64,000 nt of DNA. It comes from Streptomyces liangshanensis (GTDB taxonomy: Bacteria > Actinomycetota > Actinomycetes > Streptomycetales > Streptomycetaceae). The stretch lies in assembly GCF_011694815.1 (NCBI RefSeq), contig NZ_CP050177.1:806001-870000 (forward strand), in the 5' to 3' direction. Below the pieces are notes generated by a model. The model was not told the origin of the DNA. It saw only the letters and a list, made by a program, of their open reading frames with translations, and ran no database searches. The position numbers and the translations under genes are program-made. This document shows, in pieces, positions 17,941 through 26,498 of this stretch (the first letter of the stretch is position 1; each line of letters opens with the position of its first letter).

Positions 17941-19095
17941 ATGGGGCGGTACGGGGGAACCGAACGCACAGTCAGGGTCCGGGACTCGGTGGTCCGGGCG
18001 GCGGGGGCCGCGCGGACCGTCGAGGACTTCTTCGACGCGGTCACGCGGGCCATGGCGCCCGCCCTGCGCTTCGACGTATGGGCGGGCGTCACCGTCGACC
18101 CGGACACGCTGATCAACACGGGGGGCAACTACCGGAACGCGGTGCCCGACACGTTGATGCCGCGCATGCTCGACATCGAGTACCGGGAAGGAGACGTCAA
18201 CTCGCTGCCCGAACTCGCGCGGCGGCCGGTGCCGGTGGGGCTCCTGAGCGAGGCGGTGGGCGGCGACCTGCACCGTAGTCCGCGCTACCGGGACATCGCC
18301 GGGCCGCTGGGTTACCGGGACGAACTGCGGGTGCTGTTACGGGACCGGCACGGCGCCTGGGGCGCGCTGGTCCTCGGCGTCGGGGACGACGGCGAGGGGT
18401 TCGGTCCGGCCGCCACGTCGTTCGCCGCCGCGCTCGCGCAGCCGCTCGGGGACGCGTTGCGGCGGCTCCACCTGACCCGGCGGGCACAGGAGGAGCCGGC
18501 GGGCACGGCACCCGGGCTGATACTGCTGGACGACGCCTACCGGCCGGTGCACCTGACGCCGGCGGTCGCCCGGTGGTTCGACGACCTCCCGGAGGGACCG
18601 GCGCCCGCCCCGCCCCTCGGCGCGGTTCGCGGGCCGGCCGCCGGGGGCGCCCCCGGTGAGGGCGCGGGGCCAGGGGGCCGGCCGCCCGGGTTACCGCCCG
18701 CGGTGTACGCGGTGGCCGCGGCCGTCCGGGCGCCCGGCGCGCGGGAGACGCTCACCTCGTGGGCCGTCACCCGGAGCCGCGGCCGGGTCCGGCTGCACGC
18801 CTGGCAGGTCGACGGGCCGGCCCCGGCGCGGGTCGCCGTGGTCGTCGAGCAGGCCGCGCCCGGCGAACACATCGCGCTGATCGTGGCCGCGTACGGGCTC
18901 ACGCCGCGCGAACGGGACATCGCCACCCTGGTGCTGCGCGGCCTGCCGACCGCGGAGATCGCGCGCTACGCCCGGCTCTCCCCGCACACCGTGCAGGACC
19001 ACCTGAAGTCGGTGTTCGACAAGACGGGGGTACGGAGCCGCCGCGACCTGGTCGGCGCCCTCTTCGCCCGCCACTTCGGGCCGCGGCGTCCCTGA
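17941..19095 (+). CDS. LuxR-family transcriptional regulator with GAF-like sensor
   Basis: A 384-aa regulator. Residues 15-180 look like a GAF domain (VEDFFDAVTRAMAPALRFDVW and ELRVLLRDRHGAWGALVL). A Gly/Pro-rich linker lies near 222-250. The C-terminus is a LuxR helix-turn-helix (LTPRERDIATLVLRGLPTAE, then LSPHTVQDHLKSVFDKTGV). There is no receiver domain, so it probably responds to a small ligand. The ATG at 17941 is the first in frame. No target is obvious nearby. Confidence 0.88.
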   Translation: MGRYGGTERTVRVRDSVVRAAGAARTVEDFFDAVTRAMAPALRFDVWAGVTVDPDTLINTGGNYRNAVPDTLMPRMLDIEYREGDVNSLPELARRPVPVGLLSEAVGGDLHRSPRYRDIAGPLGYRDELRVLLRDRHGAWGALVLGVGDDGEGFGPAATSFAAALAQPLGDALRRLHLTRRAQEEPAGTAPGLILLDDAYRPVHLTPAVARWFDDLPEGPAPAPPLGAVRGPAAGGAPGEGAGPGGRPPGLPPAVYAVAAAVRAPGARETLTSWAVTRSRGRVRLHAWQVDGPAPARVAVVVEQAAPGEHIALIVAAYGLTPRERDIATLVLRGLPTAEIARYARLSPHTVQDHLKSVFDKTGVRSRRDLVGALFARHFGPRRP

Positions 19096-19257
19096 CCCGG
19101 CCGACCTCGCCGCGCCACCGGCCCGCCCCGCCGCGCCACCGGCCGGCCGGGACGTGAGAACGGGTCCCTGGCCGGCGACGACCACCCGCGTGGCGATTCC
19201 CGCTCGATCACGGTGCTTGAATGGACCTTCGTTCCTGATCCGGCAAGGAGAAGCGCT

Positions 19258-20031
19258 GTGCCCCTGGTATCTGTCGTGATGCCCGTGTACAACTCCGCGG
19301 CCACCCTCGGCGCGGCGGTCCGATCGGTGCTCACCCAGACCCACGCCGATCTGGAGCTGCTGGTCACCGACGACCGGTCCACGGACAGTTCCATGGACCT
19401 GCTCCGCGAGTTCGCCGAGCGGGACGAGCGCGTCCTGCCGGAGTCGGCACCCGAGCAGGGCGGTGCGGGCCGGGCCCGTAACCTCGCGATCCAACGGGCC
19501 CGCGGGGACTACATCGCCTTCCTCGACAGCGACGACATGTGGCTTCCGGAGAAGACCGAGAAGCAGCTCGCGTTCGCCGCCGAGGCCACCGCGCCGTTGA
19601 CGTTCACGTCGTACTTCAAGATGGACGCCGACCACGACGGCGAGAGCACGGAGTGGGTCCCGAACGGCCGGGTGATCCGCGCGCGGGGGCACGTGGACTA
19701 CCGCGCGATGCTGGTCCGGGACCACATCGGCGCCCTCACGGCCATGTACGACCGCAACGTCCTGGGCACGAGGCTGATGCCGGAGATGCGCAAGCGCCAG
19801 GACTACGCCCTCTGGTTGTCGATCATGCGGGACGGGGCGGACGCCCGGGGCCTGGCCGAGCCGCTCGCGGTGTACCGGGCCCACCAGGCGGGGTCGCTGT
19901 CCTCCAACAAGCTCTCGCTCGTGCAGTACAACTGGTCCCTGTACCGCGAGCACGAGCGTCTGTCGGTGCCGCGGGCGACACGGGCGCTGACCGGGGCCGT
20001 GTGGCAGTCGCTGCGCAACTCGCGCGTCTGA
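19258..20031 (+). CDS. family 2 glycosyltransferase
   Basis: A 257-aa GT-A fold glycosyltransferase: nucleotide-binding start VSVVMPVYNSAATLGAAVRS, metal-binding DSDDMW (the DxD motif) and a later RKRQDYALWL acceptor-site motif. No transmembrane segment is seen, so it is a soluble or peripheral enzyme that would transfer a sugar from an NDP-sugar. The GTG at 19258 has AAGGAG seven bases upstream. No other glycan genes are adjacent, so the acceptor is unknown. Confidence 0.9.
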   Translation: MPLVSVVMPVYNSAATLGAAVRSVLTQTHADLELLVTDDRSTDSSMDLLREFAERDERVLPESAPEQGGAGRARNLAIQRARGDYIAFLDSDDMWLPEKTEKQLAFAAEATAPLTFTSYFKMDADHDGESTEWVPNGRVIRARGHVDYRAMLVRDHIGALTAMYDRNVLGTRLMPEMRKRQDYALWLSIMRDGADARGLAEPLAVYRAHQAGSLSSNKLSLVQYNWSLYREHERLSVPRATRALTGAVWQSLRNSRV

Positions 20032-20122
20032 CGCGCACCGCTGCGCGTCCGGCGCGCACCGCTCCCCCGGGGCCGCTCCACCGGGGCGCTCCACCGGGGC
20101 CGGGGCCGCACAGAACGCCGTC

Positions 20123-21070
20123 TCAGGCCGCCGTGAGCGGCGCGGTGGCCATGATGCGCTCGCGGATGACCGCCGCGGCGGCCGGGTCCGCCTCCACGAC
20201 CACACCGACCTTCGGCACGCCGGGGTCGTCGACGGCGACCGTCCGCCCCCGGTCCTCCGCCTCCAGCAGAACGTCGAGCGCGGTCCCGCGCACCTGGGTG
20301 GTGGCGACCTCGCCGACGGCGATCGCGGCGGCGAGGGGATCGTGCAGGGGCGCGCGACGGCCGGATCCGATGCTCTCGTAGAAGCCGACGTAGTGGCGCA
20401 GCATCTGTCCCAGGGCCGCGTGCAGGGGCGGGCCCGCGTGGGTGAACAGGTCGGCGTCCGTGTCGTCGAAGTGGTGCCGCAGCGTGACGTCCAGGGGCAC
20501 GAGCAGGGTACGGAACCCGGCGCGCAGCACGACGCGGGCCGCTTCCGGGTCGTTGGCGACGTTCGCCTCCGCGACGGGCGTGACGTTCCCGGGAACCCAG
20601 ACCGCGCCCCCCATGACCGTGAGGTTCGCGACCAGGGCGGGCAGGTCCGGCTCGATCCGGAGCGCTTCGGCGATGTTGGTCAGCGGCGCCGTGGTCAGGA
20701 CGTGCAGGGTGTGCGGGTGCTCGTGGGCGAGACGAACGAGCATCTCGGCCGCGGTCTCCGCGCCCGGGCGGTGGCCGGGGGGCAGGTCGACGCCGCCGAC
20801 GCCGTTGTGGCCGTGCACGTGACGGGCGCCGCCGCCGAACGTACCGGCGATCGGGTCGTGCGCTCCCACGGCCACCGGCACGTCGGACCGGCCCGCCAGG
20901 CCGAGCAGGGCGGCGGTGTTCGCGGCGCCCTCCGCCGAGGTGACGTTGCCGAAGACCGTGCCTACGCCGGCGAGCTCGGCGGCGGGGGCGTTGAACAGGT
21001 AGGCGAGGGCGAGCGCGTCGTCGACCCCTGTGTCGCAGTCGAGATACAGCGGGATGGGGGCGGTGTTCAT
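20123..21070 (-). CDS. inosine-uridine-preferring nucleoside hydrolase
   Basis: A 315-aa enzyme that hydrolyses ribonucleosides to base and ribose. The calcium-binding ribose site is the N-terminal LDCDTGVDDALAL. Further on it has TAPLTNIAEAL, VMGGAVWVPGNVTP and AEANVANDPEAA, and the late HDPLAAA, all canonical for IunH. It lies 56 bp downstream of the LOG-family gene on the same strand, and both face away from a LacI regulator, so the three probably form a nucleoside or nucleotide salvage unit. Confidence 0.92.
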   Translation of the reverse strand: MNTAPIPLYLDCDTGVDDALALAYLFNAPAAELAGVGTVFGNVTSAEGAANTAALLGLAGRSDVPVAVGAHDPIAGTFGGGARHVHGHNGVGGVDLPPGHRPGAETAAEMLVRLAHEHPHTLHVLTTAPLTNIAEALRIEPDLPALVANLTVMGGAVWVPGNVTPVAEANVANDPEAARVVLRAGFRTLLVPLDVTLRHHFDDTDADLFTHAGPPLHAALGQMLRHYVGFYESIGSGRRAPLHDPLAAAIAVGEVATTQVRGTALDVLLEAEDRGRTVAVDDPGVPKVGVVVEADPAAAAVIRERIMATAPLTAA

Positions 21071-21126
21071 GCGTGTCCTCGGATCCTGGTGGAGATGACG
21101 GGCGGACGGGCGCGCGGCGCCGGTGG

Positions 21127-21699
21127 TCAGCCTCCGTGCGCGGGCCGCGGAGCCCTGCGCAGTCGCGCCTCCAGCTCGTCCAGCAGCGTGGGCAGGTCGG
21201 GTGCGACGGCGAGGTCGTCCAGGGTGGACGCGGGAAGGAATCCGGAGTCGGCGATGCCGCGCAGGGCGTCGACCAGCGGCGTCCAGAAGCCCCCGGCGTC
21301 GAGGAGGCCGACCGGCTTGGCGTGGAACCCCAACTGGCGCCAGGACCACACCTCGAAGATCTCCTCCAGCGTGCCGAGCCCGCCGGGCAGGGCGACGAAC
21401 CCGTCGGCGAAGTCGGCCATCATCGCCTTGCGCTCGTGCATCGAGTCGCAGACGTGCAGCTCCGTCACTCCCTCGTGCGCCCACTCCCGCTCGACCATGC
21501 TGCGCGGGATGACCCCGATGACCTCGCCGCCCGCCTTCAGCGCGGCATCCGCCACGACGCCCATCAGCCCCCGGCGCCCGCCGCCGTAGACCACGCCGAT
21601 CCCGCGCCGGGCCAGCTCCGTGCCCACGTGGGCGGCCACCGCCGCGTACGCCGGGTCCTTTCCGTCGGACGAGGCGAGGAAGACGGCGAGGCGGCGCAT
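21127..21699 (-). CDS. LOG-family nucleoside 5'-monophosphate phosphoribohydrolase (TIGR00730)
   Basis: A 190-aa Rossmann-like protein with the lysine-decarboxylase-like signatures YGGGRRGLMG and PGGLGTLEEIFE (PGGxGTxxE). LOG-family enzymes cleave the base from AMP-like nucleotides or cytokinin ribotides. The start at 21699 has GGAGG upstream (reverse complement of CCTCC at about 21705); the upstream extension to 21834 looks non-coding. Its product (free base plus ribose phosphate) parallels the reaction of the downstream nucleoside hydrolase. Confidence 0.88.
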   Translation of the reverse strand: MRRLAVFLASSDGKDPAYAAVAAHVGTELARRGIGVVYGGGRRGLMGVVADAALKAGGEVIGVIPRSMVEREWAHEGVTELHVCDSMHERKAMMADFADGFVALPGGLGTLEEIFEVWSWRQLGFHAKPVGLLDAGGFWTPLVDALRGIADSGFLPASTLDDLAVAPDLPTLLDELEARLRRAPRPAHGG

Positions 21700-21840
21700 G
21701 AGGACCTCCGGCGAACACGGGCTGAGCGGCTGGGTAAGGGTCTTCCCCCACGTCGGCGGCACGGCGACGCCTCGGCGGCACGGCGACGCACGGCGCCGGC
21801 CCAGGGAACACAGGACACCTAACCCCATGCCCATGCGCCA

Positions 21841-21854
21841 GTCAAGCGCTTAAC
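21841..21854. promoter_or_regulatory. candidate LacI-family operator
   Basis: The perfect 8-bp palindrome AAGCGCTT (21844-21851) within GTCAAGCGCTTAAC resembles the cre-type operators of LacI/GalR regulators, with the central CG they require. It lies 40 bp before the LacI gene and between it and the divergent LOG gene, a good place for joint control. Inference from position and motif only. Confidence 0.6.
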
Positions 21855-21890
21855 TGCGGCCGAAAGCATGCGTCCGCTACGATCCGCGGC

Positions 21891-22907
21891 ATGCGAGGGC
21901 AGAGTGGCACGCGCCGGGTGACCGCCGCCGACGTGGCCAGGGCGGCGGGGGTCTCGGCGGCGACCGTGTCGCTCGTGGTCAACGGCAAGGACACCGGGCG
22001 GGTGCTTCCCGAGACCCGCCGGCGCGTGCTGGACTCCGCGCGGGAGCTGGGTTACGAGGTCGACCGGCGGGCCCGCAGTCTCGCGACGGGACGGTCCGGA
22101 ATCGTCGGCTTCGTGTACAGCGGGCTGTTGAACCCCTTCTTCGCCGAAGTCCAGCTGGGACTGCTCGAACGGTTCGGTGAGCGGATCCAGATGCTGTCGG
22201 TCGGCACGGAGGTCGGCCACACCACGGCCCGCAGCAACATCTCGGCCATGTTCGCGTTCGGCGTCGACGGAGTGATCGTCGACCCCATCGCCCACGAGTC
22301 GCTGGGCGCCCGTCCCACCGGGCCGGTGGTGCTGCTCGACTCCCCCGGCGGCCCGGCGGACCGCGTCCGGGTGAGCTTCGACCTCCGTACCGGCGCGGAG
22401 GCCCTCGCCGACCACCTGCTGGGACTCGGGCACCGCAGCCTCGGCTACCTGGACAGCCCCTTCGGGACGGCGACCTACCAGCTACGGCGCCAGGCCCTGG
22501 AACAGCGCGTCCGCTCCGCGGGCGGCACCGTCTCCACGGCCACGTCACACCTCACCGTGGAAGCGGTCCGGGAGCGCACGCTACGACAATGGCCTTCCTG
22601 GCACGCGCAGGGTGTGACCGCGATCGTCTGCGCCAGCGACGTGATGGCCTACGGGGCCCTGGAGGCGCTGCGCACCCTCCAGGTCCCGGTCCCCGAGGGG
22701 GTCTCGCTCGCGTCCTTCGACGACCTCCCGACCTCGCACCTGCTCGCCCCGTCGCTGACCTGCGTACGCCTGCCCGCCCTCGACCTCGGCCGCCACGCCG
22801 CCACGGCCTTCCTGGACCTCCTCGCCGGCGACACGACGCCACACGAGATCGTCCTGCCGACCGAACTGATCGTGCGAGAGTCCACCGGCCGACCCCTGAC
22901 GTCGTGA
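21891..22907 (+). CDS. LacI-family transcriptional regulator
   Basis: A 338-aa repressor. The N-terminal helix-turn-helix and hinge (VTAADVARAAGVSAATVSLV, then ELGYEVDRRARSL) precede a type-1 periplasmic-binding sensor domain (GIVGFVYSGLLNPFFAEVQ, VTAIVCASDVMAYGALEAL, SLASFDDLPTSHLLAPSLT). It faces away from the LOG and nucleoside hydrolase genes across 190 bp with a candidate operator, so a nucleoside or ribose-type inducer is plausible. Confidence 0.92.
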   Translation: MRGQSGTRRVTAADVARAAGVSAATVSLVVNGKDTGRVLPETRRRVLDSARELGYEVDRRARSLATGRSGIVGFVYSGLLNPFFAEVQLGLLERFGERIQMLSVGTEVGHTTARSNISAMFAFGVDGVIVDPIAHESLGARPTGPVVLLDSPGGPADRVRVSFDLRTGAEALADHLLGLGHRSLGYLDSPFGTATYQLRRQALEQRVRSAGGTVSTATSHLTVEAVRERTLRQWPSWHAQGVTAIVCASDVMAYGALEALRTLQVPVPEGVSLASFDDLPTSHLLAPSLTCVRLPALDLGRHAATAFLDLLAGDTTPHEIVLPTELIVRESTGRPLTS

Positions 22908-23345
22908 GCGGCCCGACCTCGCGGCCCGGGGCCTCAGGAGCCTCCGTCGGTGGACCCGGCGAACTCCGGATGCCGGCTGGCCCACGGTCTCGCGGAGGTG
23001 GAGGAAGGCGAGGCCTCTGGGCGCCGGACAAACGCCGGGGCCCGCCAGACGAGGTCGCCGTCGACCGACCCGAGCAAGACTGCGGCCGCGCGACGTTCGC
23101 CCGCAGCTCTCGGCCTCGGGGCGCGGCCCGTACCAGAGGGACTCGCCGCCCACGGTCCTCGGGCCCTCCCGGAGCTTCTGGACGACATCGGCGCCCCGTT
23201 CGGTAATCTCCCCGGCCGCCGAGTGGGTTCCCACCAACTGATAGGGATCGATCTCACAGGCTCGGAGCGCCTCGGGAGTTCAACTTCGCAGGCCGTCGGC
23301 TCCTGAGCCGGTGGCGAGGGCCAACGCACGAAATGCCTCGACGGG
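22908..23345. other. intergenic region with no recognisable intact gene
   Basis: About 440 bp after the LacI gene. On the minus strand, from about 23280 to 23130, there is a coherent-looking peptide (EITERGADVVQKLREG, then GESLWYGPR) that could be the remnant of a small protein, but it runs into atypical codons and I cannot name it. Nothing else is supported. Confidence 0.4.
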
Positions 23346-23722
23346 GCGGACGCGTTCCTCACTCCCTACGAGGACCTCGCCACCCGCCGTACCCACAGCT
23401 CCACCCTGGCCCGGCTGGGTCTCGCCCGCGGACGGCTCACCGCCGCCCACCTGCCACTGCCCTACGACCGGGCCCGGGTCAACTTCGCCTACGGCCAGAC
23501 CCTGCGGCGCGCCGGCAAACGCCGCGAGGCCGAAGCGGTCAGGAAGAGGCCGTGGCCCAGCTCGTCGCCGCCGGGGCGACCAACCAGCAGACCGCCCTCG
23601 ACCTGTTCATCTCCGTGAAGACCGTCCAGTACCACTTGACGCACATCTACGCGAAGCTCGGCATCCGCTCCCGCAGCGAACTGGCCGCCCGCTTCCGGGA
23701 GGCGCCCCGCGTCGAGGACTGA
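23346..23722 (+). pseudogene. remnant of a LuxR (LAL-type) regulator with internal deletion
   Basis: In one frame (about 23350-23540) lies the end of a TPR-like module typical of large LuxR regulators (LARGRLTAAHLPLPYDRARV, then TLRRAGKRREAEAV). After about 23545 the homology continues in another frame directly at the helix-turn-helix (EEAVAQLVAAGATNQQTALD, LFISVKTVQYHLTHIYAKLG, RSRSELAARF) to a stop at 23722. The sequence normally between the two is missing and the frame is shifted. The front of the gene is absent. It cannot encode a working regulator. Confidence 0.75.
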
Positions 23723-23756
23723 CCGAAACGACCTCCGAGGGGGGGGTGGCCCTCCC

Positions 23757-24287
23757 TCAGACCCCGCCGTGGCGGGTACGAGGGGCCGTACGGGCGCAGG
23801 CGCCTTGCGTGGTGGCGCCGTAGCGGGCGATCTCGGCGTCGATGTCGAGTTCGCCGTGCCGGGCGCGGGCCTCGTCGTCGACCAGGTCGGGGGGTACCAG
23901 CCAGCAGACCTCGAATTCCAAGCCGTCCGGGTCCTTGGCGTAGACGCCCTTGGTGGTGCCGTGGTCAGTCGCGCCGACCAGAGCCCCGTGCGCGGACAGC
24001 CGCTCGACGACGGTGCGCAGATCGCTCAGTGTCGGGACCTCCCAGGCGAGGTGGTAAAGCCCGGTCCCTCCCCGCCCGGCCGTTGTCTCCCCCGCCTGTG
24101 CCCCGATGCCGAACAGGCCGAGATCGTGGTCATTGTCGGATTCCGGCGCCCGGAGGAAAACCGCCTTCCGCGGCGCCTCACCGGATTCGGCGACCACCCG
24201 GAATCCGAGGGTTTCCGTGTAGAAACGGGTGCTGGTGTCCGCGTCACGAACCCACAGCACCGCGTGATTGATTCCTCGGACCGGCAC
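23757..24287 (-). CDS. VOC-family (glyoxalase/dioxygenase-like) protein
   Basis: A 176-aa protein with the paired beta-alpha-beta-beta-beta modules of the vicinal oxygen chelate superfamily. Probable metal ligands are a His in GINHAVLWVRDAD, a His in LYHLAWEVP and a Glu in LEFEVCW. NHAVLWVRD with FYTETLGFRVV is the usual opening. The start at 24287 lies 44 bp inside the 3' end of the LysR gene, so the two form one unit. The C-terminal 30 residues are an atypical Arg/Thr-rich tail. The substrate is unknown. Confidence 0.85.
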   Translation of the reverse strand: MPVRGINHAVLWVRDADTSTRFYTETLGFRVVAESGEAPRKAVFLRAPESDNDHDLGLFGIGAQAGETTAGRGGTGLYHLAWEVPTLSDLRTVVERLSAHGALVGATDHGTTKGVYAKDPDGLEFEVCWLVPPDLVDDEARARHGELDIDAEIARYGATTQGACARTAPRTRHGGV

Positions 24288-25269
24288 GGAATTCCTCCGA
24301 AATACTCTGGGGCACAGCTAATTCGGCTCCGCCTCGCTGCCACCATTGTGCGTACACGTCGTCGGCCTCAACAAGGGTGAGGTATCCCTCAGCCATGTGC
24401 GCGCACAGCGCGTCCACCGCGGGAGCGACCGGCGAGTCGGTGCGCCAGGCCAGGACGAGGTCGCGGACGAGCGGGTCGCCGGCCAGGGTGAGGGTGGCCA
24501 GTGACTCGCGCGCCTTGCCCAACGGGTAGAGCACGCAGACCGCGTCACCGGCCGCGGTCAGCTCGAACGCGACGTGCGCCTCGTCGGTGACGTGCGCGAT
24601 GCGCTGCTCGAACCCCGCACGCCGGCAGGCGTCGGCCACGTGGTCGTTCATGCCGCTGTCGTCCGGGTGCGGCATGACCCAGACGTCGTCGGCCAGGTCG
24701 TTCAGGGCGATCCGCCCCGCGCCGGACAGATGATGGTCCAGGGACACGCCGACGAAGATCGGTTCGGTGAGCAGGACCCGGTGCGCGACTCCGGGCGGCA
24801 AGGTCACCGGTGTGCCGGGGAACCGGCGCAGCACCGCCACGTCGAGTTCGCCGGAGGCGAGCAGTGCGGTGACGGTGTCGGTGCGCCGTACCGTACGGCT
24901 GGTCGTGGCTCGTTCGGGCAGCAGGACACCGAGTGCTCTGATCAGCAGGTTGAAGTGCTGCGCGGGCACCCCGCCGACGCGCACCGGCGTCGCCGCGTCG
25001 GCGTGGAGGGCGCGGCGGGCGACGTGGGGCAACTCCTCCAGGTCCGTGCGGATGCGAGTGGCCTCGCGGACGAAGACGGTGCCCGCGAGGGTGAGCACCA
25101 CGCCGTCCCGGAGGCGGACGAAGAGTTCGCCGCCCACGTGCTTTTCTATCCTTTTGAGTTGCGCGGTGACCGCGGGTTGGGTGAGGTGCAGACGGGCGGC
25201 GGCGCGCCGCACGCTGCCCGCCTCGGCGATGGCGAGAACCACATCCAAATGCCGTATGTCCAGGCGCAT
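24244..25269 (-). CDS. LysR-family transcriptional regulator
   Basis: A 341-aa regulator. The N-terminal winged helix-turn-helix (LDVVLAIAEAGSVRRAAARL, LTQPAVTAQLKRIEKHVGGE) is followed by a substrate-binding domain from about residue 90 (VRVGGVPAQHF, VTLPPGVAHRVLLTEPIFV). The last 25 residues (SISEEFRAGPRNQSRG) extend beyond the usual 300 aa and overlap the VOC gene. It faces away from the JAMM operon across a 190-bp gap that contains a T-N11-A box, the standard arrangement for a LysR activator and its target. Confidence 0.92.
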   Translation of the reverse strand: MRLDIRHLDVVLAIAEAGSVRRAAARLHLTQPAVTAQLKRIEKHVGGELFVRLRDGVVLTLAGTVFVREATRIRTDLEELPHVARRALHADAATPVRVGGVPAQHFNLLIRALGVLLPERATTSRTVRRTDTVTALLASGELDVAVLRRFPGTPVTLPPGVAHRVLLTEPIFVGVSLDHHLSGAGRIALNDLADDVWVMPHPDDSGMNDHVADACRRAGFEQRIAHVTDEAHVAFELTAAGDAVCVLYPLGKARESLATLTLAGDPLVRDLVLAWRTDSPVAPAVDALCAHMAEGYLTLVEADDVYAQWWQRGGAELAVPQSISEEFRAGPRNQSRGAVGS

Positions 25270-25311
25270 GGCTGGATCGTACAGCGGGTGCGGGTTACGG
25301 GACAGAACTGT

Positions 25312-25328
25312 TATCGCCGAATGCGATA
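25312..25328. promoter_or_regulatory. candidate LysR operator (T-N11-A palindrome)
   Basis: A perfect inverted repeat TATCGC-CGAAT-GCGATA. It contains a T-N11-A core (T at 25314, A at 25326), the LysR consensus. It lies 43 bp upstream of the LysR start and 130 bp before the JAMM gene, in a locally AT-richer stretch. Confidence 0.65.
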
Positions 25329-25459
25329 CGGCCCCGAAACGGGACAGCGGTCGATAATCACGGCTCTTCGGGCGTCCTCCGGCGGAGCTGTCGGTTGCCG
25401 CCCCCGACGCCCGGTGGCAGGGTCGCAGGCCAGCCTCCGGAGAGCCGGTTTCCAGCTAG

Positions 25460-26113
25460 GTGGGTTACGTGCTGACGCATATCAGGACCGCCAGTGACCA
25501 AATGGCGCGCTTCGCGGAGAGTTCCTCCGTACTGTTCTCCGAGTCCGCCCTGGACCGGTTTCTCGCGGCGGCCTTTCGCGAATACGCGCACATCACCGAG
25601 AACGACCCGGTGCCGTGTTTCGCGGTGTTGTTGGGAACAGCGGCGGACGGTGACTGGCTGGTGCACGACGTGGCGTTCGGGCGCAACGTCCGCACTACCG
25701 ACCCGAGCGCGCGCCAGGAGTTCACCTCGATGATCGTGCCGCGCTTCGGAGCGGCCTACGAGAACCCGGTCCGCGCGTGGTGGCTGGACCCGGCGGACCT
25801 GCTGCGCATCACGCGCGACGCCGACCGCCGGGGACTGGATGTCCTGGGTTCGGTCCACATGCACCCCGACTGGCACCGGCTCGGCCCCTCGCAGGCCCGT
25901 GCTCGTCCGCTGGACGAGTGCCCCACCGATATGGACCGTTACGTGTTCCGCAGCAGCGGCTGGCCGGTCAACGTCGTCTGTTACGTGGAGCGTCGACACG
26001 GCGCGCACGGCTACGCCCTTTCGGCATGGGACGCGGAGTGCCGGCAACTTGCCCTGCGCGTGCACCGGCTGACGGAAGGTTCCCTACCCGAAGGCGGAGG
26101 CGGCAATGACTGA
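25460..26113 (+). CDS. JAMM/MPN-like metal-dependent hydrolase
   Basis: A 217-aa protein with a degenerate JAB1/MPN/Mov34 metalloenzyme signature: H133-M-H135-P (LGSVHMHPDWHRLG) followed by PTDMDR, where D159 fills the third zinc-ligand position and T156 replaces the usual Ser. The His-to-Asp spacing is longer than in classical JAMM proteases. The catalytic Glu expected near residue 53 is not evident (PVPCFAVLLG). JAMM enzymes cleave isopeptide or C-terminal bonds of ubiquitin-like proteins. No such carrier is visible here, so the substrate is unknown. The GTG start is at 25460 or 25469. It overlaps the next gene by 8 bp. Confidence 0.7.
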   Translation: MGYVLTHIRTASDQMARFAESSSVLFSESALDRFLAAAFREYAHITENDPVPCFAVLLGTAADGDWLVHDVAFGRNVRTTDPSARQEFTSMIVPRFGAAYENPVRAWWLDPADLLRITRDADRRGLDVLGSVHMHPDWHRLGPSQARARPLDECPTDMDRYVFRSSGWPVNVVCYVERRHGAHGYALSAWDAECRQLALRVHRLTEGSLPEGGGGND

Positions 26114-26498
26114 CGACGACGCGGACGCCGTACGGGCTCTGTGGCGGTTGATGGCCGACGGGTGGCGGCACGGTGACGCCGAGGCGTTCGGCTCGGTCTT
26201 CACCGAGGATGTGGCCTTCGTGTCCGTGCGCGGCGAGGAATTGCGCGGGCGCGCCGCGGTGGTGGCCAGGCACGCCTGGCTCTTCGCCGGCGCCTTCCGG
26301 AGCACCCGGCTGATCCCCGACATCCGGCTGGTCCGTCCGGTCGGCGGCGGACTGACGCTGGTCCACGTGGTGACGGCGATCGAGCCGGACGGGCCCTCCA
26401 CGCACGCGCAGGCACTGGTGGCCGCCGAGGAGTCCGGCCACCGGATCGCCGCCTTCCACAACATGACCGTCACCGCACCTCAGGGAGAGCAGACATGA
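26106..26498 (+). CDS. SgcJ/EcaC-type NTF2-like protein
   Basis: A 130-aa NTF2-fold protein of the SgcJ/EcaC group (ALWRLMADGWRHGDAEAFGS, then FTEDVAFVSVRGEELRGRA). Members occur in natural-product and detoxification operons and probably bind a small substrate. GGAGG stands eight bases before the ATG. It overlaps the JAMM gene by 8 bp and the following VOC gene by 4 bp (ATGA), so the three are translated together. Confidence 0.85.
   Translation: MTDDDADAVRALWRLMADGWRHGDAEAFGSVFTEDVAFVSVRGEELRGRAAVVARHAWLFAGAFRSTRLIPDIRLVRPVGGGLTLVHVVTAIEPDGPSTHAQALVAAEESGHRIAAFHNMTVTAPQGEQT

Noticed and set aside
20032..20122. GC-rich repeats of GCTCCACCGGGGC type as a regulatory array
   Set aside because: Only about two imperfect copies between convergent genes; a terminator remnant is the simplest reading.
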